A DNA stretch of 64,000 bases from NCBI GenBank assembly GCA_949752795.1, contig OX457071.1:76783983-76847982 (forward strand). The letters run 5' to 3'. This stretch comes from Hyperoodon ampullatus. Its lineage: Eukaryota; Chordata; Mammalia; Artiodactyla; Ziphiidae. The stretch's first letter is position 1. Every line of letters begins with the position of its first letter. Of the stretch, positions 46,181-58,059 are shown in pieces. The translations under genes were made by a program, and so were the position numbers. The notes under the pieces are model-generated. The model was not told where the DNA came from. It was given only the letters and a program-made list of their open reading frames with translations, and made no database searches.

Positions 46181-46606
46181 ACTGTAGTTTGCTCCAGCCA
46201 CCATGACAAAGTGCCACAAACTGAGCACCTTAGCACAGCAAGGGTACTTACCTCGTGGTTCCAGGGTCTGGAAGCCAGAACACAATGTGTGGGCAGGGCC
46301 TGCTCCCCTGAAGGTGCTAGAGGAGGCCCCTCACCGCCTCTCTCCTGGCTTCTGGTGAGAGGTGGTTCCTCAGCTTTTAGACACAGCACTCCAGTCTCCG
46401 CCTCTGTCTCCGTGGGGCTGTGTCCAAATTTCCCTCTTGTTAAAGGACACCAGTCATTGGATTAGGGCCCGCCTGATCCAGTATAACCTCGTTTTAGCTA
46501 GATTGCCTCTGCAGAGACACCATTTCCAAATAAGGTCACATCCACAAGTGCCAGGGATTAGGATTTCAACTCATTTTGGGGGGACACCATTCAACCCATA
46601 ATCGTG
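46181..46606 (-). mobile_element. MLT1-type LTR, antisense
   Basis: CTGTAGTTTGCTCCAGCCAC, CATGACAAAGTGCCACAAAC, GACACCAGTCATTGGATTAG, CCATTTCCAAATAAGGTCACA and TTTTGGGGGGACACCATTC are in the order of an inverted MaLR LTR ('agtctgctcgggctgccataac ... gggggacacaattcagcc'). Confidence 0.75.
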
Positions 46607-47049
46607 CCTCTGAGTTTCATGGCTCATGAATATCAGAGCATCCAGGACCTTGGATAACAGATTCATTACTGGCCCATTAAGGCACTAGGCCACCATGGAC
46701 ATGTGGCACCCTGACAGGCTGGGTTTCTGCACACCTGGTTTGATCCGAGGGGGCAGGAGGGGGAAGAAGTGGGTGTGGGCAGGCGGTAAGATGCACAGAA
46801 CTCTCCCTGTGGGACGCACACAGGGCCACAGGCTCCACGCTGCAGGCCAGCCTGCCCAGCTTTCCAGCAGCACAGTGCACTTTCCGGGATGGACACAGGG
46901 TCACAAGAACCCATGGAACAAATAAAGGCATCTCATTTTACCTGAAGATCGAACCCAGAACAGAGGCCTTTCCCCTCGAGGTGCAGTTTGTCTAGACTGT
47001 GGACCTGAGTCTGTAGCTCTGCCTGCGCTTGCGATGAGTGTTTTCTCAG
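46607..47049. other. Unique DNA, nothing recognised
   Basis: Nothing assigned. Several frames of 60-84 codons on both strands look random. Confidence 0.35.
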
Positions 47050-47235
47050 GCTCTGGAGTGAAATGACTTGGTTCAAATCCTGGCTCTGTCACTCACCAAG
47101 TGATCTTACACAACGTACATAAGCCTCAGTTTCCTCATCTGTAAAATGGACGTGATAACTGGAAGGACCTGGTAGGATTAAATGAGATAATACATGGAAA
47201 GCTCTTGTCACATAATCCGAGTTTAAGACATACGA
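47050..47235 (+). mobile_element. MIR SINE
   Basis: TGACTTGGTTCAAATCCTGG, CTCTGTCACTCACCAAGTGA, GCCTCAGTTTCCTCATCTGT, AAAATGGACGTGATAACTGG and GGATTAAATGAGATAATAC follow MIR almost end to end. Confidence 0.92.
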
Positions 47236-48817
47236 GTTATTCCTCTACAGCATCACCACCACGGTCACTGGTGACAAGCTGATATCTAGTAGAACTGACT
47301 TTTGTCATTCCAGTACTTAGCATCACTCCTCCATATGATCGTGTAACTCGAAACCTAATAAGTTTGTGAGCCAGTGATCTCCTCCGATATCAATGAATGA
47401 AGGCAAAAAGTCTTGAAACTATGAAGTGCGTTTTGGTCAAGACTTCTTGATAAACCAAAACACTAATATGTCTCCTTGGGGATTACAGAGCAAGGGCTAG
47501 GTCTTGGAATATATATTCATTATATTCTCAGTAGCCTACTTAAAATTGCAATTTATTGAAAAGTTTTATTAAATGCCCCATGAAATGTAATATGATGTAC
47601 TCACACATATAAAACTAAAATAGCAGTGTTCTCCCCAGACTCGGTAGAATCCAAGGAGCATGTTGCCAGGTGAAAAAGAAGCTGGCCCAAAACAGGAAGT
47701 CGCCAGTTGTGACCAAGAAACACCGAGTGCAGAGGCCCTCGGTCTGTTTGTTTGCTCATCTAAATGCACAGGGGTCAGCGTTTGTGAAATTGGTGGAGAA
47801 TGAGAGCAGACAGCCCCTCCGCCCGGCTTCCACGGAGGCTGCTGTGGGCATTATTGTTGTGGATTCATTGCATCTTCAATCACAGAAATCAACACTGACA
47901 CGTCAGGCAAAGGGCCAAGTTCTCCCAGAAGGCTGCCGCTCATCCTTTTCACATTGCCACCCACGTCAGGGCACTGTGGCCTCTGGTGTCAGAGTGCCGC
48001 GGCAGGACTTAAATCATGTCCTTTCCAGGCACAGGCATCATGCAGGCTGTGCTCTGCCCACATGTCAATGACCCACCTTCTGTTGGGGGCAAGATGAAAG
48101 CCAGTTACACAACAGCACAGATGTTGGTTTCCCTGGTTGATGCTATGCGGAGTCCTGCCCCTCACGGGACGAGGCTGTCAGGAAATGCGCTCTACAACCA
48201 GACAGGCGTACTCGATGCCAGGATGCACCAGACACGCGTGGGCTCCTGGAGGTGTCGGGGGCTGGTCACGATCTTGCCTGTCCACGGCCCGGGCCAGGCT
48301 GCTGGCAAAGCCGACTGGGTACCTGTGTGGTCTGCCTTCCATTTAGAGCTGGTAGCAGAATGCTGTGCTTGCTCATGCATGCAGTCAATTATCAGTGCTT
48401 TGGTCCTGGCGGGTAGGAAGGTGGGGCAGAGGTGTCGTGAGCATTCTCCGTGACCCTGTCACACCCACTCCATGATCTTTAAGGAGCGATGTTGAGACTG
48501 GGTTCTGATTTGCTGTGATTAAAGCAAACATGCAAAAGGTGAATAATCCATTTGAGTCAATTCCCTTAAAACACGTATTTTTGTGTCTGTTGCACGTTGG
48601 GCATTCTGTGGAGTCATGGACGTCAGAGTGGACAAGACACGGTCGCCACGGAGCTGCTGCACTGGGTGCTCAGAGGCAAGCGTGAGGGGCTTCAGAGCCC
48701 GGGGGAGCTGGGAAGGGGGCAAGGGGAACGTGTCCAGGAGCAGAACTGAGGCGGGGCTGGTGGGAGCCAGGCTGCCTCCAGGGAAGCGAAGCAGGGTCGC
48801 AGGCAGGGCTGGAGCTC

Positions 48818-48849
48818 GGGGCGGGGGCGGGGGGGGTGGCGTGGGAGGG
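48818..48849 (+). repeat. G-rich tract, G-quadruplex-prone
   Basis: Five runs of three or more G (GGGG, GGGGG, GGGGGGGG, GGG, GGG) lie within 32 bases. Confidence 0.7.
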
Positions 48850-51807
48850 CGGTGCCCGGGGATGGAGACCAACCTAGAGACGACTCCAGGTTCAGGTCAG
48901 GGAACTCAGATGCCTCACAGAGTCCAGACTCCAACCTGAAGACAGGGGAGATGTGATTCAAGGCGATGATCAGATTTTCATCAGAGAAAACGTCGTACAG
49001 GGTGAAGGGCAGATGGGAGGAGCTGAAACCAGGGGCAGGAAGATCCCATGGAGAGCTAATCGCCACAGAGCCCAGGACCGAGAGGCTCCGGCTGGAGGGA
49101 TGGAGCTGAATTCTGGAGGTCCCCAGGCTCCTAGGGACCAGCCAGCGGGGGGAGAGTGAGCACCACGCTGAGCACGGGAGGTTTAAACATCACTAGATCA
49201 CAGTTAAACAAGAGACGCCACCTCTGCGTGACCAGTGTCCTGTTCAAGCAAGCTTGTGGGCACGGCGTGCAGGAGGGAGAAGAGGCTAAATTCCAGCGCG
49301 CAGTTCTCGGTCCTTCCACACACTGTACAAACACTGTCCCTGCCGTGAGGCCGCAGCTGCTCCGTCCTGCACCTGGCTCTGCTCGTCACCCACCCCAGAC
49401 CCACGCGGGCAGAGCCTGGGCCCCAAGAGGCCCATCTGTCTCCGCTCGCTCTGCTGGCCTTGGCTCCACCCCGCCCCCGTCTTCACCCCCAGGACCCCCC
49501 AGAACTGTGGCTTCAGAGGTGACTCCCAGTGCTCTCAGGCTCACGGTGCCTGCGCTCTGTCCAAGTGTGTAGCTTTAGCTGTTGGCCCAGATGGAGCGGG
49601 GCCTGACTCTCAGGTCCATCCCCTCGGGCAGTAGCTACTGAAGACCTCCTGTGTGAAGGTCGTCACCTGGCACCATGTCTGCAAGACACACAGAGGTGCA
49701 TCAGACCGTCGGCAGGAGTGGGACCAAGGCCACCACAAAGGGGTGTGAGAGACAACACAGGGTGAGACCCCCGGGCAGGGGGGCCAGCATGGCATGGACA
49801 CTGGCCCACAGACACCAGGGCTGGTATGCAATTTTCAGTGGTCAAATGTCCCGGAACTTTCAAAGGCAGTTGTTAAGCTGAGGGTAGTTGGAGATCAGCC
49901 ATGATGAGAGTAGGTACACCATGGAAATCAGCAAACCCTATAAATCAGGCCTCCCCCATCCCATCACCCTGCCTGTCTCCTTGACAACTGCAGTGGTAGC
50001 TCTGTGGTGCTGCGCCCTTCTCCCCTCCAGCTCTGCGGTCCATCAGGGAGTGTAGGACACCAGCCCACGTCACCATGGAGTCTGGCAAACCTTGTGCTGA
50101 ACCTCGGCTTGGAACTGGACTTTGATGCTGTGAACAGCAGAGGATGGGATGCGGGGGTCCCAGCCACAGAAGTGGGGCGGGGGGTGGAGAAGGGGATTCA
50201 GCTCTGTGACTACAGATGGTGAATAAGAGGTCAGGCTGCGCGATCAGCCAAAGAGGAAACCGAGGCGGGGGAAGGAGGGGCCAGCCGGGGTCCTTCCCTC
50301 CTTCCAGGACACAGCTGTGTCAGGCCTGACAGCTCCATGCCTGGTTCCCCATTTATAAAGTGGAGGTGCTAACGTCTGCCCAAGGACTGTTAGGACCAAG
50401 GGGTGTGGTGCCTGGAGCATCCCAACAACCAGGCACAGAGCAAGTCCCGCTCAGCCACTGCTGTCTTGTCCTTGGACGTCCCCGATATCCTCACAGGAGA
50501 AGCAGGAGAGAGGTGACATGGACTCATCAGAGGCTTGCCTCCTCTCCTCTGAAAATCCCAGGCATGTGTTCCCACGACTGGACTGGATTTCCAGACGTTC
50601 CTAACCAAGAGCTCCCTGACTATCTCGGTCATGGGAATCTTCTGGGAAACCCCTTCCGGCACAGAGTCAGACTCACTGAAGAAGAGCGCCCTGGCAAGCC
50701 CAGGTCGAGCCTGTATCAGATGCTCTGGAAGCCCTCCGCCACACAGGCTGGGGAGCCCCGCCCACCTGTGGGCCCCCAGGTGCATGCCCCCCGCACTCAG
50801 GTGTTTGGCGTCTGGAGATCCCGGATGGGGCTGATCCCATCATTGAGAGGGTTTTTAAATCTTGGAATCGGGAGCGCTTCATTGCAATAAACAACGTGTG
50901 CCTCCTTACAAAGTAATGTAAACCAATAACAGGCTCCAATAATGCCATTTTTTAAAAGGCTTTAGATAACTTTCTCAATGCAAAACAACCCACTCAAGCA
51001 GACTTAAGTCATTTTATGGGCCAGCTGAACCATCGGCGCTCCAAGAGCCGCACTGAGCCCCGAATTGGAGCAGTTTCATCCGCCACCAGTCGGTGCCCAG
51101 CACTGCGGGTTAGATGCATGGGCTCCACGTGGTACCCACCGAGGGATGCTGTCTGTCGGGTCCCTTACTCCCTCCCTTCAGCTGGCACTGTCCTCCTAGA
51201 CTCCCCTTCACTCTTAACCGCGTCTCTATTATGAACCAAAAAAAACTTCTTCTGAGCCTCCCCTTCCTGGTGAGCCAGGAGATGCATTCAGTGGCCGTGT
51301 TTTCCCTGATCTATTAACCTTCCTAAGGTCCTCACAATGGTGACCTCCAATCCACACTGCGATCAACAGCGGTTCAGCCAACGCCGCCAGCCTGATAGCC
51401 CACTCGATGCCTTTTAATTAAAATTCCAAGTTGGTGTTTTTGTTTTCAAAGGAAGGATGGCACGCACCAAGGTCACTCGGTGCCGGCTGCTGGGAAGAAC
51501 GCCTGGCCGCACACTTACCCTCAGCAGCTCCGGGGAGGGCCGGCTCGCTGCAGCAGGAAGGGTTTCTGACAACTTTCAGCATGTTTTCAGATATAAATAG
51601 CCTCTACGACATGATCTATTCGAGCAAGGAAGACTGGAACAAAAGTAGGTTATTGACTGGCAGATGCCTGCCTTCCACTGGGCACCGGAGTATCAGAGAT
51701 TGGGTGCTTTCCAGCTAAATTTAGCATCGCGTTAATGTGCTGGCGAACAATGCCCTTTAGAAAAGCCATATAAATCAGAGGAGGAAAGATTACTAAAATT
51801 TATGAAG

Positions 51808-51849
51808 CAATCACTGTGAGAAACCCCTGGGCACAATCGCTGTGATAAA
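51808..51849. promoter_or_regulatory. Repeated 16-mer pair in repeat-free DNA (candidate regulatory)
   Basis: CAATCACTGTGAGAAA at 51808-51823 and CAATCGCTGTGATAAA at 51834-51849 match at 14 of 16 bases and are offset by 26. The surrounding 51.56-51.97 kb has no recognisable repeats. The factor, if any, is unknown. Confidence 0.25.
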
Positions 51850-52447
51850 TACCTTGTTAAGCCCCCTGCCCATCCCCACCTTATGTTTCTTGTTAACACG
51901 AGGGGTCCATTACTGAGGTTGCCACTTCCCCAAGGAGAAGCCATCTGCATTTAGGATTGTGCAGCAATCTGGGCCCAGGCCAGCCTGACAAAACCCTTCC
52001 TAGAATTACAGAGATGGAAGAGCTCTCTGAGCAGGCAGGCTCCCCAGATTTTCCAGGATGATCTCAATTTTTTTTTCATTTTGTTCTTTTTCATCGCGAA
52101 GTCATTAAACATGGAAGCAAGTAGATTTTCATGTCCACTCTTGGCAAAATTTTCCATATAAGTAATGACACAAGTCAGAGAACAATCATTTGTCAGACCA
52201 GGCAGCCTGGTTCTGGGGTCAGAAATTAGGATCCATCGTTGGTTTGAAGTCCCCCATTTTGCAAATGGAGGTGAAGGGACACCTTCCCGCGGAGAACGAG
52301 CCAGTGCAGGTGAGAAGCGGATCTCTCCAGGGTGCCATCCTGCCTTGGAGGGAAGACTGGTTGATAATCATACTAGTCGATTCTGCCCCATGGTCCCTCC
52401 TGGGCCAGCTGATCCTGTGTGGGCACACGGTGACACAGGGAAGAGCC

Positions 52448-52655
52448 CATCTAATTCCAGCTCAGCGGCTGATGGTGTGGCCTTGGGCAGAATCCTCCAG
52501 GCCTCTCAGCCTCTGTGTTTCTTCATCGGTAAAGTGTAAATAAGAAGCATGCCTACCAGGAGGAGTTGTTGTGAAAATAAAACAAGAAAATGTCAGTCAA
52601 GGCACTTACTGTGGTATCTGGCATGTAGTAGGTGCTCAAGAAATATTAGGTCTTA
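52448..52655 (+). mobile_element. MIR SINE
   Basis: GTGTGGCCTTGGGCAGAATC, CTCTCAGCCTCTGTGTTTC, TTCATCGGTAAAGTGTAAAT and TAGTAGGTGCTCAAGAAATA follow the MIR core and 3' end. Confidence 0.85.
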
Positions 52656-53029
52656 TTACGCTAGATGTTGATGATTCCCCAGAGGGAAAAAAGGTAAGGG
52701 AAATGGGGGGTTTTCAGAAGGTTGACTCTGAACTCTGTCTTCAACTCCCCGAAGCCAGAAGATGCAGGGTAGATGGACAGGTGCAGGGCTGCGAGTTTCC
52801 ACGAGAGCACCTGCATTCATTCCGATGTGCTTGGAGGGCCTCACGGCTTAGGAGGAGGTGTTGTGACTCTGTCCCCCTCTCGTGAAATGGGTCTTGGCCA
52901 GTGCTCTGACCTGTACTGGAAGATGATAACGAACTAAGTCCAGACCGCTTTTCGGCTGATCACGGAACACAGATCATTTTCGTTTTTCATGGTGATAATG
53001 TGGATGGTATTCATGACACACAATTTTCA
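52656..53029. other. Unique DNA, nothing recognised
   Basis: No gene or repeat family assigned. Confidence 0.35.
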
Positions 53030-53277
53030 GAAATAAACTGAGCCGGGCTTCCCTGGTGGCACAGTGGTTGAGAGTCCACCTGCCGATGCAGGGGACATGG
53101 GTTCGTGCCCTAGTCTGGGAGGATCCCACATGCCGTGGAGCAGCTTGGCCCATGAGCCATGGCCATTGAGCCTGCGTGTCCGGAGCCTGTGCTCCGCAAT
53201 GGGAGAGGCCACAACAGTGAGAGGCCCACATACCGCAAAAAAAAAAAAAAAAAAAAAAAAAAGAAATAAACTGAGCC
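53030..53277 (+). mobile_element. CHR-type tRNA SINE with perfect 15-bp TSD
   Basis: GGCTTCCCTGGTGGCACAG starts at 53046. The tail is GAGAGGCCCACATACCGC plus about 25 A. GAAATAAACTGAGCC at 53030-53044 is repeated exactly at 53263-53277. The long pure A tail and perfect duplication suggest a fairly recent insertion. Confidence 0.96.
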
Positions 53278-53534
53278 CTAGGAGAGGTTAGTGTAATTGG
53301 GACAAAGCAAAGGCTTTTCATGTATTGAGCAATATGACAAGATTCAAAACAAGTTATTTTCTCTTTAAAACTTAATGTCCTTTAGCCATTTCAGAGCAAG
53401 ACGTGACTACTGGCCAGAACAGTGCTGAGAAGCAGTGAGAAAGGTCTCCCACCCACTGGAGGGGTGACCCAGGTGGGGATTAAGTGCCCAAGAACCACCC
53501 CAGGCGGGGTAAGTGGCTGGTGTATGAGAAGAAC
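53278..53534. other. Unique DNA, nothing recognised
   Basis: No family assigned. Confidence 0.3.
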
Positions 53535-53712
53535 GGGGATGAGAGAGACCACGTTCAAATCCTCACTCTAAGCTCTGTCACTCTTTCAGTCACTTGAGCA
53601 CATCTCAAACCTCTGTAAGCTTTAGTTTCTTCATCTGTAGAAATGCAAATAACAAGGCCCACCGCCAAGGTTGTCGTGAGGATTAAATGGGCACCTGGCC
53701 CTGAGTAGGTGT
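53535..53712 (+). mobile_element. MIR SINE
   Basis: CCACGTTCAAATCCTCACTC, CTCTGTCACTCTTTCAGTCAC, TTTAGTTTCTTCATCTGTAG and GTCGTGAGGATTAAATGGGC are in MIR order. Confidence 0.88.
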
Positions 53713-53989
53713 GGAACTCAAGACACCCCCTCCTCCCTGGAGGACAGCCTGCTCGCCTCCTGCCTAGCCCTGACCTGGGCTCTCACCAGGTGAGGGAGAA
53801 ATTTAGAGCAAGGCCAGTCCCAGGTGTGCCCGCCGTCCTCCGCACCCCAATGTCTTTGTGCAGATGAACTCAAATTATTACAAACATCAAGCAGCACTTG
53901 CACGTGACTTGGGCCCTCCCGCTGCACTGAAACTCTGCAGACCTTCAAATCCCCAGCCTCCGTCACAGGCCCCTTGTCCTCCTGATTCA

Positions 53990-55020
53990 CACACGTGGGC
54001 TCCCCCCACCCCCCGCTGCTTCACCTTCGACTCTCTCCCCCTAGTAAGTCTCACTCATGTCCACGCCTCGACTCATCTCTCTCAAATCACAGCTCCCAAA
54101 TCTGCATCTGTGGCCCTGACATCTTCTCCAAACCCCAGAATAGAGGCTGAACACCCCAGTACCTACAGGGGCCAGGTGGGTGGTATAAATAACTCTGAAA
54201 GGCTGGACAGGGGGGCGGTAGGGAGCTGTGGGGACTGCAGCAAAGTGGGAGCACACACTCACTCCCAACTGCAGCTGACTGTTGTCTTGGGAGAATGAGT
54301 GCTTGGTGCTCCAAATCTTAAGATTTTTCAAAAGAACTCAGAAGTGCAGATTTTTATAAGCAACTAATGAACAACTAATTCATTTTTTAATGGTGTGGGT
54401 GAAACCCATACATGGCAAACAAGCCACACCTGGAAGCCAGACGTGACCTGTGAGCAACTATTTACGCAAAATTCCAGATCCACAAGTCCACCTGCTCGTT
54501 TTAAGCCTCATTTGAAAGCCTCTCTCAGGACCCTCAAAAGTAACATATTCGGACCCACTGTAACCTCCCCCAAACCAGCTTCTCTCAGTGGTCTGTAATT
54601 CAGACATCACCAACCCCACTCTCCCGAGCACCCAGGTGTGAAGCCTCCACGTGCGCGTCAACGTTTTCGTCCCTTTTCTCTCAGCTGGCCAGCTCTGCTC
54701 TGTTACCTTTGCAGCGGGTCTTGAATCTAAATCCTCCTTTTATCCCCTTGTCACCATGAATTCTCTGCTGCGACATGCTGTAGACTCACTGGCCTCCCAG
54801 CTTCACTTCGTCTCCACCTTAATCCATACAACATTGCTGTAGACTCACTGGCCTCCCAGCTTCACTTCGTCTCCACCTTAACCCATCTACGTGCTACGGG
54901 CTGGTTAATCTTCCTAAAAACGCTCCTTTTCAGGTAACTCCCCTCCAAGCTTCACAGCCTCTGATAGTCTCTGAAGTTCCATGTGCGCTTCTCAGCACGG
55001 CATCTGAGGTCCCCAGTGAC
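53990..55020 (+). mobile_element. L2 LINE, internal part, sense
   Basis: CCAAACCAGCTTCTCTCAG, CAGCTGGCCAGCTCTGCTC, GGCCTCCCAGCTTCACTTCG, CTTCCTAAAAACGCTCC and CCATGTGCGCTTCTCAGCAC run in the order of the L2 reverse-transcriptase 3' part and UTR ('ctcctaactggtctccctgcttccac ...'). It is heavily mutated with no frame left. The likely continuation is at 55440-55800, beyond an LTR-like insertion. Confidence 0.55.
54776..54886 (+). repeat. 59-bp tandem duplication, two copies
   Basis: The block starting GCTGTAGACTCACTGGCCTC at 54777 recurs with an exact 59-base offset from 54836. It reads through CTTCGTCTCCACCTTAA to CCAT with only one base changed (T to C) over about 50 bases. The near-identity marks a recent local duplication within old L2 sequence. 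Confidence 0.92.
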
Positions 55021-55059
55021 CTGGGGCAGGTACAACCAGTTGTCCTTTAACAGCTGTTC

Positions 55060-55438
55060 TCTCCTCCTCCTGTGGCAGCAGGACCCCCGGTAGTTTGCCA
55101 GGAACATGGGCCCCTAAACCAGAGTCTGTTTCCCAGCATCCCTTGCAGCTAGGTGCGGGCACATGACAAGTTCTCAACAACGGAATGAGTGTGAAGTCCT
55201 GGTAGTCATCTCTGGGAACCTCCTCTAAGAGATGAACACATGCCCCTCACCCCTTCCTCTTTGTCGCTTTCTGCATCCTGACTCTAGAACATGATGCTGC
55301 AATCTGGGACCATCGACTAAGGGCCTACGCTGTGGACTAACATGAGGAATATGGGTCTGGGACACAATGTGGCACTGTGCCAGCCCTGGGGACCACGGGG
55401 CCCCACGCGTGTTTATCTTGTTTAAGCCATCACTCCCC
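55060..55438 (+). mobile_element. LTR-like remnant (MaLR type, unassigned)
   Basis: AGTCTGTTTCCCAGCATCCC, TTGCAGCTAGGTGCGGGCAC, ATGACAAGTTCTCAACAACG and the end words GTGTTTATCTTGTTTAAGCC follow an old mammalian LTR-type repeat I recall only in outline. It sits between two L2 segments, consistent with insertion into the L2. Confidence 0.4.
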
Positions 55439-55439
55439 T

Positions 55440-55800
55440 TGGCTTTCTGTCACTCTCAGCCAAGCCTCATCCGTGCTAACACCAGTCCCACATAACATAC
55501 CTCTTCCCAGTCCCCAAACCATATCCCAGCCATCATCCAAACTAAGCGATGTGCTGCTCCCCGAAATGCATCTGCTTTCCTACCTCTGCCCTTTCTCATG
55601 CTTCATCTGGATGGCTTTTCTCTTGACGAAATTCTATCCCTCTCCCAAGACCCTCTCAAATCTCATATTTCACTTCCATCAAATCATTCTTCATCCCCCA
55701 AAGAGCACATGCTTTCTCTCTCTAAATCCCATCAGCTTCTTTCTTATTCTTCTCTCACTTCCTCTTGCATCACACTTATCCTTATACAGTACACACATGC
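55440..55800 (+). mobile_element. L2 LINE, 3' part, sense (continuation)
   Basis: GATGGCTTTTCTCTTGACG, TCTCAAATCTCATATTTCAC, CAAATCATTCTTCATCCCCC and CTTATTCTTCTCTCACTTCC match the CT-rich L2 3' region. A 171-codon frame over it is Ser/Leu/Pro-rich and has no protein similarity I recognise. Confidence 0.5.
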
Positions 55801-57255
55801 GCACACACACACAGCCAGCTGTGTGCCCAGACGTCACTGCCCGATACCTGTGGAACAGTGGGTCTGTGACACAGTGCGTTTCATTGACCTGAGGAGGAAA
55901 GTCGCCAGCAAGAGAACAACAAACGGGCTAAAGGTGTGGGCAGAGGGAGTCCCCTCACAGGCCTCGGGATGCTTGGGACAACGGCGGGGTCGTGGGGAGG
56001 CTCTGTCTGCGTGTGAGCCCGACGTGCTGCTTGAGGCACCAGCAGACAGGGCCATCTCCACGTCACCCCCCAGAGCCACGTCACCCCCAAGTCTAGGGAC
56101 CGAGGACTTGCATCGAGTCACTGCACTTTGCAGCTGGCTCTCCCTCTGCCTGGCTCCTCCCCGAGGATGGTCCTGAAGTCACCACGGATCAACGGGCTGT
56201 TGTCTTTCTATTGGACCAGGAGCGCGTTTGCACCTTCTGACTTGGGCGTAGCCCCCGCTGCACCTAAGGTCCACAAGCCCTGGATTTTTCTTCTGGAACC
56301 CGCCTCTGAATGACAGCAGGGATCGCTTGTCTTGGCAGAGGTCCAGGTTAGGGTTAGGTGACATATGGCCCTGTTGGATGCAAGCCACACACTAGCTTAT
56401 CCAGGGGCCAGGCTGTATGCCTGTGAGCTGCTCACCTGAGACCCCCCTTGACCCCTTGTCCCCAGAGACCTTTGACAAAGGAGGACGTTTTACCACAAAC
56501 AGGAAAGAAGGGAGCTGGGAAAGGAGACAGAAATGCCCTCTCTCCCTGACCCCCGGCTTCTGAGACTGTGCCCACCAGGGACCAGAGGCTCCCTTCCAAT
56601 GAGCCCATGTTCGCCTCTCTCCTGGGCGCCATACATTCCGTGAGGAAGTGCGCGGCCCTTCGGCTGACCTGCACCACCTCTGAAAAGAGAGGCTTCTTGG
56701 CCCGGCCTCTGCCCTCCCCACTGTACATCCTGGATTTCCTAAGCACACAGGTTAGCACCCAGGGCACCACAGACAGGAAGGCAGGAGAGTGTCCATGTCA
56801 CAGGCCAGGTACCAGAGATTCCTGCCCGCTGAGGACAGGGCTGAGCAGGGAGGAAGGGCAAGGGACTGGGGGGATGGAGAGGGCTCGGTCTCCCTAAGTT
56901 ACGAAATAAGTTCCCCGCACGGCCCGAAGGCCAGCCTGCCCGTGGCACTCTCACCCCTCAAGGCCTCTGGTCCCGGTGACTGCGCTCTCACTACAGACAC
57001 AGCATTTTCCAGGCACTTTCAGAGGGACTCATTCAGACAAAGACCTTGGCTTGGACCTTGGGTCTGTTGTTTTTTAACCAGTCCTTTGTTTTTACTGCTT
57101 TTTTTTTCTTTCTTTTTATGTGTTACTTTTAACTTCGTCTTTATTTTTATTAACATTTGTTTCATCTTTTACTTCCTTTTTTTTTTTAGTGGGAACAAGA
57201 AGTGACTGCTTAAAGAGCCTGCACCACAGGACTGTGCCTCCGAGATGTCTCAGGC
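55801..57255. other. Unique DNA, nothing recognised
   Basis: About 1.45 kb. It contains a (CA)n run at 55789-55813. A 13-base TTAGGG-type word lies at 56346-56358. A T-rich tract lies at 57065-57190. Frames up to 192 codons on the plus strand (55598-56176) run out of the L2 and look random. Confidence 0.4.
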
Positions 57256-57468
57256 CTGGGGTCAGCAGACTTTCTCTGCCAAGGGCCAGAGAGTAAATGT
57301 GCTCGGTCTTTGCAGGCCACGTGGTCTCTGTCACAGCGACTTGCTGCTGTTGTTGGAATGTGAAAGCGGCAGTGGACAACACACAAACAAATGAGCATGT
57401 CTGTCCCCCAACAAAACTTCATTTACAAAAACAGTCAGCAAGCAGATTTGACCTGTGGCCTCAGATCC
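57256..57468. mobile_element. hAT-Charlie-type DNA transposon remnant
   Basis: CTGGGGTCAGCAGACTTTCT, CCAAGGGCCAGAGAGTAAAT, TTTGCAGGCCACGTGGTCTC, GACAACACACAAACAAATG and ACAAAACTTCATTTACAAAAAC follow a non-autonomous hAT element whose ends read 'caggggtcagcaaact ... gacccctg'. The left terminal repeat is partly readable and the right end has decayed. No transposase coding sequence remains. Confidence 0.8.
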
Positions 57469-57789
57469 AGAGCTGATCCAGACAGAGAACACAAGAAAAG
57501 AGCCCAGGGAGGGAACCAATCTTATCAGCCCTTCAGCCAGGCACACGTTCCTTGTCCCAGCCTCCCAACACCCGTGGGACCTCCTGGCTCTCACCTGAAT
57601 CTCTCAGGAACCATAGCTCTTGGTGTTCAATAATCTCCCAGAGCCCTACTGGGATACCACAGATGGGACATTCCCTTCTTGCCTGTTACCAGCACTGACC
57701 CTCACATGCCCTAGTTTTATCTCCTCCAAACGCCAGACCACAGTCTTATTCCTGGACAAAGTGCTAACAGGAGTCTACGAGGACACAGC
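57469..57789. other. Unique DNA, nothing recognised
   Basis: No family assigned. Confidence 0.3.
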
Positions 57790-57960
57790 AACAAAAATTA
57801 TTGGTGGTGTCACAAAAGAAGTCACAAAGATGACATATGAACTAGGTCTTTGCCAGGCAAAGAAGGAAAAAAAGCACGTTCCAGGTAGAGGAGAGAAACT
57901 GCTAAACAGAAAACTGGCATGAGATTTTCATCTTAGAAAGACAAACAGCGTCAACAGGGA
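57790..57960 (-). mobile_element. L2 fragment, antisense
   Basis: GATGACATATGAACTAGGTC, TTTGCCAGGCAAAGAAGG and ACGTTCCAGGTAGAGGAGAG follow the reversed L2 3' part. Diverged. Confidence 0.45.
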
Positions 57961-58059
57961 AGGACGGAAGAGGGTGGGACAAGAGGCAGAGACACAAGGC
58001 GGCCTAAGAGGCCAGGCAGACCGGGATGAGGTCCCTGGGAAGCCAGGGAAGCAGCTGGC

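Larger units (their letters stand above)
47236..52447. other. Long unique stretch, no gene recognised
   Basis: About 5 kb with few recognisable repeats. A worn antisense L2 3' end is possible at 48590-48690. The DNA is GC-rich at 48.6-50.8 kb and AT-richer elsewhere. Frames up to 176 codons (50360-50890) and 145 codons (48016-48453) show no known motif. Two candidate features inside are listed separately: a G-rich tract at 48818 and a repeated 16-mer at 51808. Confidence 0.4.

Noticed and set aside
49866..51800. Possible conserved or coding segment (frames up to 176 codons)
   Set aside because: No motif, codon bias or splice signal could be linked. Only the 51808 repeat pair was kept as a weak lead.
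55377..56176. 171- and 192-codon frames near 55.4-56.2 kb
   Set aside because: They lie over CT-rich L2 sequence and unique DNA. Composition is Ser/Leu/Pro-rich and no family is recognised.
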